Of a DNA stretch of 64,000 nucleotides, positions 45,201 to 52,785 are shown in pieces; position 1 is the first letter of the stretch; every line of letters begins with the position of its first letter. The notes under the pieces were generated by a model that saw only the letters and a list, made by a program, of their open reading frames with translations, was not told the origin of the DNA and ran no database searches. Both the position numbers and the translations under genes were made by a program. Source of the DNA: Branchiostoma floridae (taxonomy: Eukaryota > Chordata > Leptocardii > Amphioxiformes > Branchiostomatidae). The stretch is from the NCBI RefSeq assembly GCF_000003815.2, contig NC_049982.1, positions 3,989,259-4,053,258 of the forward strand, given 5' to 3'.

Positions 45201-46648
45201 GTTTAGTCATTTGTTCAACGTTCTATACCAATTCATAATGAAGACAACTTTTTTGGTCAACCTTTTTTCTTATTCGCAAGCTCGCATCAGTTTTTGGATT
45301 CCCAGAGGATGTCATCCATATAATCAAATCATCATAATAATCTAAGATGATGATCATCCAACTGTAGTCATGTCCTTACCTCCACCTGTTTTGTGGACCG
45401 TTCCATTCCGGCTTCACGCCTGTGGAGCGTCTCGTTCACATGCACGATGCCGACAGGCTCTATCAGCATTTCTCTCTGGAGTTCACGAGGCTGGACCTCG
45501 CTAGCGCTCTCATAGTCGCTTCGCAGCGCCTCGCTCGGGAGTCTGTTACCTGGATGGGACATGTATGAGAGGACACCAGATGCACTCTCTTGGTTAAGGT
45601 AGCAGAACACAGTATTTATCCGCGAACCCCGGGGGTCTATGACGCGGGTACATAAAGTAGTACGGATAAACAAGTAGAGGTTAAAAGCCTTATTTGAGTG
45701 GGATCCATATATAACCTGTGCTGCGTGGTCACGAAAGGTGTCGACTCTGAGACTGTATGGTTTGAATTGTGAAAGTTTTCTATTTCGTGTATAAATGCGC
45801 CCCATTACGCGACTGCTCTTCTGGTGTGCGCCGGCTGCCGTTATGTGACCTCCGCAGAGGGGCATTTCAAAGTAGGAGTGAGAGAGCGATGCGCCGACAG
45901 GATTTTGTTGTTTTTCAATATTTTGTGGCTTGTACCCTGAACTCGAACATATCCGTTTTTGGTATTCCAAAAGTGCACCCTACCATATTTTTTTCCGCGT
46001 CGAAGCCAGTCACCTTGAGGCCCTTAACTATAGAAATCCCCATAGGCCGAAAAACTGTGTTCTGCTACCCTAATCCTTCCTACTGCAGCGACACCTAGCG
46101 TCGGTGCGAAGTAAAGCCAGTAACCAAAGCCCCGAGGCGATAGACGTTGTCTTTGTCACGAACCGGCATGAAACTATTGTGGGTGTTATTATTAAACATT
46201 CGTCTAATCATAGTAGAAATCTCTGTGTATGTTTATATGTTTTATGTGTATTTGTGGTCGTGCGTATGTGCGTATGTATGTACTCGTATGTGTGTGTATG
46301 AAATAATTGAAACATTGTTATCTGTGTGTATGTATGTATGTATGTATGTATGTGTGTGTGTGTGTGTGTGTGTGTTTGTATGAAACATTGTTATCTGTGT
46401 TTGTGTATGTATGTATGTGTGTGTGTGTGTGTGTGCCTGTGTGCCTGTGTGTGTGTGTGTAGTTTGTGTGTCTATGTGTAGTTTGTGTGTCTATGTGTGT
46501 GTGTATGTGTGGATGTGTGTGTGTGTGTTGATGTGTGCCTGTGTGTTAACTTACCGGTTAACATCCACAAGTTGAGAAACAACGACACGACCATGCAGAC
46601 CAGCACGACTTGCCGTACAAGCAGCATCCTCATCCGAGACAAACGCAT
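38446..46648 (-). CDS. MGAT4-like: GT54 family glycosyltransferase, paralogue 3, lacking the C-terminal domain (gene span, 4 exons)
   Basis: Coding exons are 46648-46555, 45549-45380, 39599-39497 and 39230-38446, giving 383 residues; phases equal those of paralogues 1 and 2. The anchor is about residues 10-30 (LLVRQVVLVCMVVSLFLNLW). The stem differs from the other two and carries a Thr-rich NTSTTTTHPLSTS segment. The catalytic domain begins AFLTIGIPTVKRD; EDD lies at about 249-251 in MQLEDDVVSAEN. After SLFQHVGVHSSLDGKIQTL the protein ends within about 30 basic residues (ending KKKIVERMRQV), so the beta-sandwich C-terminal domain of the paralogues is absent. Intron 2 contains a complete LINE in the opposite direction. 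HVGVHSSL is closer to the MGAT4A/B block than HIGKHSSL. It could be active, regulatory or a decaying copy; no inactivating stop is seen before the new C-terminus. Confidence 0.85.
39497..39599 (-). CDS. MGAT4-like: GT54 paralogue 3, exon 3 (stem)
   Basis: Acceptor CTATACAG, encoding NTSTTTTHPLSTSGRPTHAV then ending GRPRQNK, equivalent to GKPRRTK in paralogue 2. Donor GTACAC, phase 0 to 1, joining to AFLTIG. Confidence 0.75.
39672..39685. repeat. LINE target-site duplication, left
   Basis: ATCTACGCGCGCAT, identical to 44983-44996. Confidence 0.92.
39695..39720 (+). promoter_or_regulatory. LINE 5' end: CRE and YY1-like motifs
   Basis: TGACGTCA (39695-39702), the perfect cAMP-response/CREB palindrome, is followed by CCAAGATGGCAGCCG (39706-39720), which contains the YY1 core AAGATGGC. 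Both lie within 35 bases of the 5' end. A YY1 site at the very start is the known initiator-positioning element of mammalian L1; a similar role here is inferred. Confidence 0.6.
40138..40992 (+). CDS. LINE ORF1 protein (coiled coil, L1-type RNA-binding)
   Basis: 284 residues from the ATG at 40138 (MSRKKAITQDD). The open frame extends upstream to 40078 but without an ATG. The N-terminal 120 residues are Lys/Gln/Glu-rich and heptad-like, fitting a trimerising coiled coil. The L1 ORF1 core follows: ENQTRRNNILIDGI (RRM start), EIERAHRNGR and RPRSIVAKMLRFKDKE. The C-terminus is basic (TGRRRQDLRSTRA). ORF1 proteins bind and chaperone the element RNA. The stop is 12 bases before the ORF2 ATG. Confidence 0.9.
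   Translation: MSRKKAITQDDSELVSMSTLKDLLDNQKEVFNNMIELQQKNFRSFMESTMECHNKRIDNLIREVQEIKVSLQYSQKDIEDIQTNSKQQEQRIKETEAKILQLKTDITSNHNKTDYLENQTRRNNILIDGITDVKEESWEECEQKVRSLLKDKLQIDPKKIEIERAHRNGRFQPDARPRSIVAKMLRFKDKETILQRARYLKGSHIFINEDFSEAVRQKRKELIPEMKAARERGNVAYLRYDRLIVHPPRPTTRSTTQRHSNNEGTDTGRRRQDLRSTRATFGAV
41005..44667 (+). CDS. LINE ORF2 protein (APE endonuclease and reverse transcriptase)
   Basis: 1220 residues, uninterrupted, with AACCATGG start context. The APE-type endonuclease is at about 10-250 (LSLNVRGLND, FLQETF, AGDFNCSL, SPDHSAV). The reverse transcriptase is at about 480-760, with SPGTDGLSFEFL, LRRLLPKQGD-like LLPKQG, GYVKGRYIG, RGVRQGDPLSG and the catalytic YADDTTIF. The C-terminal part has CPYCEEKQTIVHLFAECH, a zinc-knuckle-like C-x2-C-x8-H-x4-C motif. 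The product would nick target DNA and prime reverse transcription there. All catalytic residues I can check are present. Confidence 0.95.
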   Translation: MDSDTTTQCYLTSELTCLSLNVRGLNDQVKRRTVFRWLHQQRVDVVFLQETFSNAKIERVWRAEWGGTILYSHGTNHSKGVAILVNPRKSCEIINCKNDTNGRLLIVNAVIAGEQVCFVNLYAPNEITEQYMFFQDIRTKLRENSTCHTIMAGDFNCSLTDMDKRGGRPVKEKLRTIQAINLLTKGQDLIDIWREKNPKERRYTWRDANQGIMCRLDYIFVSDSLKARCGSANIIHAPSPDHSAVTVHFEPQNACKRGPGFWRFNNTLLNDKTYTDTMKLKIDDARAKYSEIEDKRLLWDLIKMEIRSFTMYYSKMKAKERKKDELSAEKQTNSYIQQYESNPSQENWCKYNRAKEKLDEIRHLKVKGSIIRSRCRWHEEGEKSTKYFLNLEKRNYEQKCINELLTENNSVITDPGKILEQGKQFFESLYTSKETNPHDPKFEEFFTNNEINKLTGEQRDNCEGNITVKEALTALKQMAKKKNRSPGTDGLSFEFLLYFWDKIKNEIVDSFNTALEEGELAISQKRGIIRLLPKQGDCRKLENWRPIALLNTDYKILTKCLALRLEPVLPSIIHENQTGYVKGRYIGTNIRRMWDIIQETERTQTPGIALFVDFRKAFDTLEWNYLEKALMTFEFGPIFRRWVSVLYKNSCSCVINNGFTSDWFTLKRGVRQGDPLSGLLFILGLELLACKLRSDTSIVGITINNQITNNLMYADDTTIFANSVTSARRALATIETFGQFSGLQASKKKTEAMWIGGYKERKDKPLDVHWPDKPIKCLGVHFSYDKAKCEELDFNDKLTKMDNILKVWSGRNLTLIGRILIYKCLAVSKLIYNCSVLTTPPNFERKVNAIGLNFVWNHKPHKVKFSTLIAEKDKGGLKMMDFASMVKALRASWVGRICTTQALESHFLQYGGAFLFKCNFSTKTLKLGNMPTFYIKILEAWEELNSHRPQTSMEIKQEFLWNNQYILQERKSVFWKEMYICGIRTIQNIIDDGGNILTPKAITREFGFEFNASDILRYYGLCSSIPPGWKKVLTDPINSKPDVRSTLSYKCKQLYQLFVNKIVQPPSKQDEITRCLQDEEDIKKVYMLPYICSQETKMQYFQYRIIHSFLTTNAYLKKIRIKDSDQCPYCEEKQTIVHLFAECHTVKTFWKDFTDWWKKENQHPVGLTNIEIIYGHLSHIENNKTLNRCILQAKYYLFCTAISKAYPTFHAVKHRILEYA
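44928..44982 (+). terminator. LINE polyadenylation signal and A-rich tail
   Basis: AATAAA at 44928-44933 is followed by an almost pure A run to 44982 and then the target duplication. Confidence 0.85.
44983..44996. repeat. LINE target-site duplication, right
   Basis: ATCTACGCGCGCAT directly after the poly(A) tail, identical to 39672-39685. Confidence 0.92.
45380..45549 (-). CDS. MGAT4-like: GT54 paralogue 3, exon 2 (stem)
   Basis: Acceptor ATCCAG, encoding NRLPSEALRSDYESASEV then QPRELQREMLIEPVGIVHVN and ending at STKQVE before GTAAGG. Phase 1 to 0 as expected. Sequence is weakly conserved with the other stems, so this exon rests mainly on phase and open frame. Confidence 0.7.
46260..46545. 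repeat. (TG)n / (GTAT)n microsatellite
   Basis: Mixed TGTGTG and TATG runs with TTTG interruptions; it reaches to within 10 bases of the donor of GT54 paralogue 3 exon 1. Long valine/cysteine ORFs here are artefacts. Confidence 0.92.
46555..46648 (-). CDS. MGAT4-like: GT54 paralogue 3, exon 1 (signal anchor)
   Basis: MRLSRMRM then the hydrophobic anchor ending NLWMLT, donor GTAAGT, phase 1. The frame stays open upstream to another ATG near 46694, but the paralogues support the shorter N-terminus. Confidence 0.8.
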
Positions 46649-46879
46649 GTTTTTCCGCTGTACCTGTATGTACTGTTGGTGGCAGACAGATGTCACAGTT
46701 TATTCTCTTTATACGTTTATTAGTTCGACCTAACCTCCTTCGCAATCATTGTAGGTGCGGCCGGCGTTTATTTATTCATCTGTCTTGGGGGGGGGGGGGG
46801 GTGTCAACATTGGCGTGGTCTCTAATGTCAGGGAAAAAGCTTTTGCGCCTTTAGTGCATTGGGTAACCTGTGTTAATTC

Positions 46880-47385
46880 CAGTGCTCTCCCAAAATATAA
46901 ACCCCGGCCGCACTTTTAAGGTCTGTGAAGGAGGTTAATCATAACAATGCAGGACTTACATTCGATATCCCTATTTCTGGCTTCATAGATCATACAACGT
47001 TTGTATACTTTCTAGTCTAAACATCGTCCTCAAAATGACTCGTATTTTCTCAGGGGGCGAGCCCGTAACAAATATCCTACGTGAAGTTGTACGTTTCGTG
47101 CATTCTACCGTTTTGCTGACTCGCCCCACTATCCAGCTACAGCCGACCAGCTCACAGCAGGCTTACAAATTCTACGACATTGAAATCGTGCGACGCCTTA
47201 CGACGGATGTGATTGTGTCGTAAGAGCTCGTAGACTGGTCGGGAGCTAACTTCGTGAGCTAATATGGCGGAAACGGTCGACGTGTCGCGGCAGCAACTTG
47301 AGAAACTGCATAGGGCCAAATCAATTGAAGGCCGCCTCACAAGCGCTGTGTTATGGACGCTATCCCTGCACACATTGATTCAAAT
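46880..47385. repeat. Tandem segmental duplication, copy 1 (about 506 bases)
   Basis: It starts CAGTGCTCTCCCAAAATATA then AACCCCGGCCGCACTTTTAA, as does the copy at 47386. Shared landmarks include AAAATGnCTCGTATTTTC, GACATTGAAATCGTGCGACG and CTATCCCTGCACACATTGAT. It lies upstream of the GT54 paralogue 3 start. Confidence 0.85.
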
Positions 47386-48115
47386 CAGTGCTCTCCCAAA
47401 ATATAAACCCCGGCCGCACTTTTAAGGTCTGTGAATAAGGCTAATCATGACAATGCAGGACTTACATTCGATATCATGAACTATTTATGACTTCATAGAT
47501 CATACAACGTTTGTATACTTTCTAGCATAAACCTCTTCCTCAAAATGGCTCGTATTTTCACGCTTAGGGGGGGCGAGCCCGTAAGAAATATCCTACGTGA
47601 AGTTGTACGTTTCGTGCATTCTACTCACAGTATTGTTGACTCGCCCCACTATCCAGCTGCAGCCGACCAGCTTGCCTTAACCTCACCACGTCTGAGTGGT
47701 TGTACAACGTTGCCTTATGTCCTTATATATCGGGGTTGGTTCTATCACAGCAAGCGTACAAATTCTACGACATTGAAATCGTGCGACGCCTTGCGACGGA
47801 TGTGGTCGTGTCGCATAAGCTCGTAGACTGGTCGGGAGTTAAACGTTTCCCGGGCCGATCTAACGATGTCCGGAACATGGCTGAAACGGTCGACGTGTCG
47901 TCACGGCAGCAAATTGAGAAGTTGCATAGGGCTAAATCAATGGAGGACCCCCTCACAAGCGCGAGCTGTGTTATGGACGCTATTCTAGTTGTAGTTCATA
48001 GTCTGCAAACCTCCTGGTAGGAATATCACGCAGACTCGAGGAGGCGCTGCGTTGTGTAGGATGGCAGCAATCTGCTTTTGAACGTGTGCTATCCCTGCAC
48101 ACATTGATTCTAACT
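47386..48115. repeat. Tandem segmental duplication, copy 2 (with insertions)
   Basis: It follows copy 1 head to tail with the same landmarks in order. Extra blocks are near 47675-47750 and 48000-48085. Both copies contain an ATG with M-x-R-I-F...GEPVxNILREVVRFVHST and, further on, an ATG with AETVDVS...QQxEKLHRAKS, but neither gives a recognisable full protein. Confidence 0.8.
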
Positions 48116-48389
48116 TGTTTATACCAAACATAAAGTTATGATATATGTATTTACATTCCTGGTTATACATGTACGTTGTGCCCCTGTGTCAACACTCCCC
48201 TGTCTCCCTCAACACACACGACTGGTGTAAACATTACCATGACGTTCCGTCAACACGTTCTCGGGTTATTCTCGCTCAAAATTTGAGAAGAAATCGACGC
48301 CTGCAGTTCCAAAAGAGCCGCTAGGGTGTCCAAAGTCACACCACTTACTCTCTGCCTCAAGGGTTATGTACCACTCAAAAAATACGACC

Positions 48390-48625
48390 ACTGCGTGTCC
48401 AGAACACGAGATATTAAAAAAATGGAAGTTTCGCTACAGTACCTTAGCAAACCGCTAGGGGGCCCATGATCGAATTTGACCTTCGTTTTTCGGACCCCAA
48501 CCCACCTACTAAATATCATCAGCACTCATTCATGGCTTCTCGATTTATGCTGGTGACAAAGAGACAGACAGACAGACAGACAGACAAACACGCTCAAAAT
48601 ATAACCTTCCGGCGAAGGTAAAAAT
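48390..48625. repeat. Dispersed repeat with TATAACCTTCnGGCGAAGGTAA end
   Basis: GTGTCCAGAACACGAGATAT, CCGCTAGGGGGCCCATGAT, (ACAG)n and AATATAACCTTCCGGCGAAG appear in this order. Related copies are at about 2420-2640, 3340-3550 and 4680-4830. Confidence 0.65.
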
Positions 48626-48626
48626 A

Positions 48627-48941
48627 CTGTAAATGCAGAAATGTTCGTGTGGATTGAAGAAGAATCACTCTTTACTTCTGGATACTTTAAAATTTCAAAG
48701 TGTTCAGAAGTAAAGAGTGATTCTTCCTCAATTTTAACAATACCTGGATGACTAATCTTCACAAACGTTCGTGTGGATTAATGTTCGTGGTTTTCGCGGT
48801 GACTACTTCACCACCGCGAACATTTTCTATTATGGTATTAGACTGCAGTCTATGGTGTTGCTGCGAACGTAAAACCACCGCGAAAAGTCCTTTTCCCGCT
48901 ACCGCGAAATTAAATCCTCGCGAACTTAAATGCATTTACAG
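48627..48941. mobile_element. TA-flanked MITE (CTGTAAATGCA terminus), copy 1
   Basis: CTGTAAATGCAGAAA on the left and TGCATTTACAG on the right, with TA on both sides; the interior repeats TTCGCGGT and CCGCGAA motifs. It holds a secondary small hairpin (about 48658-48725: GAAGAATCACTCTTTACTTC and its inverse). Confidence 0.75.
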
Positions 48942-49433
48942 TAGGTACTAGTACATTGACCTGACTACACGGTTGGGAAGGCAAAAGGCGGTGGATGAAG
49001 AGGGGTGGACTCCGCTTTCCAATACCGCGCCGCAGACACAATGGGCACGGCCTAAATATAGACTACGAATCCCAATTTTAACTTTCTGATGGATACTGAC
49101 GGATACAAAACATTTAAAAAAATCACAGTTCCCACACACATCCGTAAAAGGTCTATCTAACTGACCGGAGGTACTCTCTGGTATACCTTGTATCCTTGTG
49201 TCAACACACACACAGGTGTAAAAATAGGTACATGTACTATAAATATACTCTCAAAGCAGAGGTTACGTCCGGCTGTGTTTTGACGTTTTTATGCGTCTTC
49301 ATCCAGCTTTCTATTTTGTAGTTTTTCTTGATGTCTCGCGGCCCATTTGGCCATTCTCAGTCCTTGATTAAATGTAAGAAGATTGTCCACACCAACGGTT
49401 TGTGGCACCATATTGTAGAAAACAAAACAAATT

Positions 49434-50273
49434 GAAATATCATTCACGTTGAGTTTTCTAAGTTATTAGTACAACTTGAAATAACGGATATGCTTGATAC
49501 TTAGATCTTCAGTATCTACTTATCGCTCTCTTGGGGCCAAAGCCCAACTTGCAGTACCGTTCCTAACCGCTGCGAGGTGACTACAAGTTTGAAGACCTCG
49601 TGAAGATTACTTCGTTTACCTAGGCCTTGTCAAATTGCCTCCCAGCGGTTAGTAGTAGTACTGCAGACAACGTAGATGTCTGAAACTTGGCATTGCAAAT
49701 TTGCGCCTATTTTCCCTTGCGGTCACACTGCTGTGCGACGCGTTCCTCGCTTTCTAACTTTAAAGGAGGAAACACTTTCCTGAAACAGACAAAAATACCT
49801 TCTGAGGTACTAGGACATACTAGTAAGTTTGTATGCTCAGTCACCCTCAGTGCATCAAACTGACGTAGTTTTATAGATCACTTTCTTATGTTAGCACACC
49901 TTTAGTTTCTCACTTTATTCCTTGGTTTCTTCTTAGAAGAGAGGAAATACCTTCCTCAGATACAAAGAAAAAACCCTCTCAAATTAGACGTACAGACACA
50001 AGTTTGCAAACTACTAATCAAACGGACGTAGTTTTGCACACCCTTATCTTACTTTAGCACACCTTTCTCACTTTCCTTCCTTGTTTTCTTCCTCGAAAAG
50101 AGGAAATACCTTCCTCTTTTACGACGAAAAAATACCTTGAGTTGACGTAACGTTACTTACAGGTCACGACTTTTTTTAATGTTCTACGTAAGACGGACGT
50201 ATTGTCTCCTTGCTAAGTACTTCCTCCCGATTGCAGAATGAAAGACGTCGGTTTTACCACCCAGTGCTGAAGT
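49434..50273. repeat. 840-base tandem duplication, copy 1
   Basis: GAAATATCATTCACGTTGAG starts at 49434 and again at 50274. Long stretches are near identical, for example CTCTCTTGGGGCCAAAGCCC and CGTTTACCTAGGCCTTGTCA. No protein-coding gene is recognised in it. Confidence 0.9.
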
Positions 50274-51350
50274 GAAATATCATTCACGTTGAGTTTTCTA
50301 AGTTATTAGTTATTAGCACAACTTGAAATAACGGATATGCTTGATACTTATATCATCAGTATCTACTTATCGCTCTCTTGGGGCCAAAGCCCAACTTGCA
50401 GTACCGTTCCTAACCGCTGCGAGGTGACTACAAGTTTGAAGACCTCGTGAAGATTACTTCGTTTACCTAGGCCTTGTCAAATTGCCTCCCAGCGGTTAGT
50501 AGTGGTACTGCAGATAACGTAGATGTCTGAAACTTGGCATTGCAAATTTGCGCATATTTTCTCTTGCGGTCACACTGCTGTGCGACGCGTTCCTCGCTTT
50601 CTTACTTTAAAGGAGGAAACACTTTCCTGAAACAGACAAAAATACTGTAAATGCATTTAAGTTCGCGGGGATTTAATTTCGCGGTAGCGGGAAAAATGAC
50701 TTTTCGCGGTGGATTTAATTTCGCGGTAACACCATCTACTGCAGTCTAATACCTTAATAGAAAAATGTTCGCGGTGGATTTAATTTCGCGGTAAAGTGGT
50801 AAAGTGGTCGCCGCGAAAACCGCGAACATTAATCCACCGCGAAAATTTCTGCATTTACCTATCAGGTACTAGGACATACTACATTGTAGTAAGTTTGTAT
50901 GCTCACATTGCTCAGTCACCCTCAGTGCATCAAACTGACGTACTTTTATACATCACTTTCTTATGTTGGCACACCTTTAGTTTCTCACTTTATTCCTTGG
51001 TTTCTTCTTAGAAGAGAGGAAAAACCTTCCTCAGATACAAAGAAAAAACCTTCTCAAATAAGACGTACAGACACAAGTTTGCAAACTACTAGTATTGTGT
51101 ATCAAGCGGACGTAGTTTTGCACACCCTTATCTTACTTTAGCACACCTTTGTCACTTTCCTTCCTTGTTTTCTTACTCGAAAAGAGGAAATACCTTCCTC
51201 TTTTACGACGAAAAAATACCTTGAGTTGACGTAACGTTACAGGTCACGACTTTTTTTAATGTTCTACGTAAGACGGGCGTATTGTCTCCTTGCTAAGTAC
51301 TTCCTCCCGATTGCAGAATGAAAGACGTCGTTTTTACCACCCAGTGCTGA
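50274..51350. repeat. 840-base tandem duplication, copy 2 (carrying a MITE)
   Basis: Same landmarks as copy 1 up to TTTTTACCACCCAGTGCTGA near 51350. The extra length is explained by the MITE at 50645-50859 and small insertions. Confidence 0.9.
50645..50859. mobile_element. TA-flanked MITE (CTGTAAATGCA terminus), copy 2
   Basis: CTGTAAATGCATTTAAGTTC on the left, TTTCTGCATTTACC on the right, TA at 50643-50644 and 50860-50861. It is present only in the second copy of the 840-base tandem duplication, so it inserted after the duplication. Confidence 0.8.
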
Positions 51351-51536
51351 TCAAATATGGGGATAAAACTGCATTCCGTACGTGCCGAGACACGTTATCA
51401 CGTACGGTCCAACGGTCGCGTTTGTTCAGCAGGTAATCTGCGCCAGGGTGCAGTACTGCCTACACGGGATAGAGAGCGCTTCGGCTGGACCCGCTGTCCG
51501 CTGATTGGGGAAAGCTCATTATCTGTGCGGCTATGG

Positions 51537-51565
51537 TGTGTATGCGTGTGTGTGTGTGCGCGTGC

Positions 51566-51608
<43 letters not shown>

Positions 51609-51610
51609 TG

Positions 51611-51669
<59 letters not shown>

Positions 51670-51768
51670 GTGTGTATGTGTGCCTGTGTGGCTGTGTGTG
51701 TGTGTGTGTGTGTGTGCGTGTGTGTGTATGTGTGCCTGTGTGTCTGTCTGTGTGTGTGTGTGTGTGGT
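51537..51768. repeat. (TG)n microsatellite
   Basis: About 230 bases of GTGTGT with TGCG, TATG and CCTG interruptions. Confidence 0.95.
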
Positions 51769-51936
51769 TTGATGCCATTGGCATGGATTTATGATTCATT
51801 TATTGTAATGAATGATAAGGGGCCAAATAAAAGGCAAAACTGCCTGCCAACATTTCAACGTAAGGAATAGGCAAGAAACAGCCGTAAAGAATCTATAATT
51901 TACGGAGAATGCAGTGAACAAAATACTCAGGAGTTA

Positions 51937-52083
51937 TCTCCAAGCAGATGTTAGGCTCCGTTAGGCTGTTTTTTACGTTTTATTAGGCGGCCTAGATCGC
52001 CATACATCAAGAAAACAGTACAGAATACAAAGTCCGATAAAAACGTTACAAAAACAGCCGAAGCCTAATCTCTGTTTATAGAG
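51937..52083. mobile_element. Foldback MITE (CTCCAAGCAGATGTTAGGCT)
   Basis: ATCTCCAAGCAGATGTTAGG then CTCCGTTAGGCTGTTTTTTA on the left is mirrored by AAACAGCCGAAGCCTAATCT on the right. A related element is at 56619-56780. Confidence 0.6.
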
Positions 52084-52150
52084 TAGAAGCAAATGGAAAA
52101 CGACAAGTTAAAGAACATGTACTTGACTTGACTTGACTTTATTTGAATCC

Positions 52151-52309
52151 ACATCCAAGCAGAGGTTGGGTTGGTGGGGAAAATCATGACATTTTCCTTA
52201 TAATCATATGCGGTACCATTTTTTACCTGCCTCCCCACCAAGGTAAAAAAAAATAGGGCATATAAGGAAAAGGTCACGATTTTCCCCCACCAACTTCTGC
52301 TTGGAGAGT
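52151..52309. mobile_element. Foldback MITE (CCAAGCAGAGGTTGGnTGGTGGGGAAAATC), copy 1
   Basis: TCCAAGCAGAGGTTGGGTTG then GTGGGGAAAATCATGAC is mirrored by GTCACGATTTTCCCCCACC then AACTTCTGCTTGGAGA. It lies in the upstream flank of the Ras-like gene. Relatives are at 56191-56310 and 61565-61870. Confidence 0.75.
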
Positions 52310-52764
52310 ATCAACATGGTATGCGGGGAAGGACAACCTCAAGCCAACCGTTCACACTTACGCCACATCTTCAGAAAAGACGCTGGAGCCGCATGTTCCC
52401 CGTTTAGGAACTTTATTCGAACCAACACACAACAGTGGAGAGTATCAACATGTTCACTATACCAGAACAAGCACCACAAACGACCCTCCCCCGTCCCCTG
52501 CCGTGAGTTAGGCTGTTTAATGAGGTTAGATACGCTTATCGCCGGCCCGATAAATAATCCCCCTCCCCGCCTGACCCCCCGCGGAGCCGATACAAAACCC
52601 TCCGTCCCCGCTGCCTGACTCAGACAACAAGCCGGACTCGGAGCGATCGGACGTGTGCTGCGATCGTCTGCGAAATACTAGTATACCCGAAGTTTACTAC
52701 ACGGTGTGCGTTGCCGAGGATTTCATTGTGCCGAGAGGAGTATTTGCTGTGTTTGGGACGTCCG

Positions 52765-52785
52765 ATGGAGTCTAGGAGTTATTCG
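52765..52785 (+). CDS. Ras-like gene exon 1 (start codon)
   Basis: ATG with CCGATGG context encodes MESRSYS up to a GTAAGT donor in phase 0, compatible with exon 2. The upstream 150 bases are GC-rich and promoter-like. Alternatively translation starts at the first ATG of exon 2 and this exon is non-coding. Confidence 0.55.

Noticed and set aside
51357-51870. 100-145 residue Cys-Val-rich ORFs on both strands
   Set aside because: Products of the (TG)n microsatellite.
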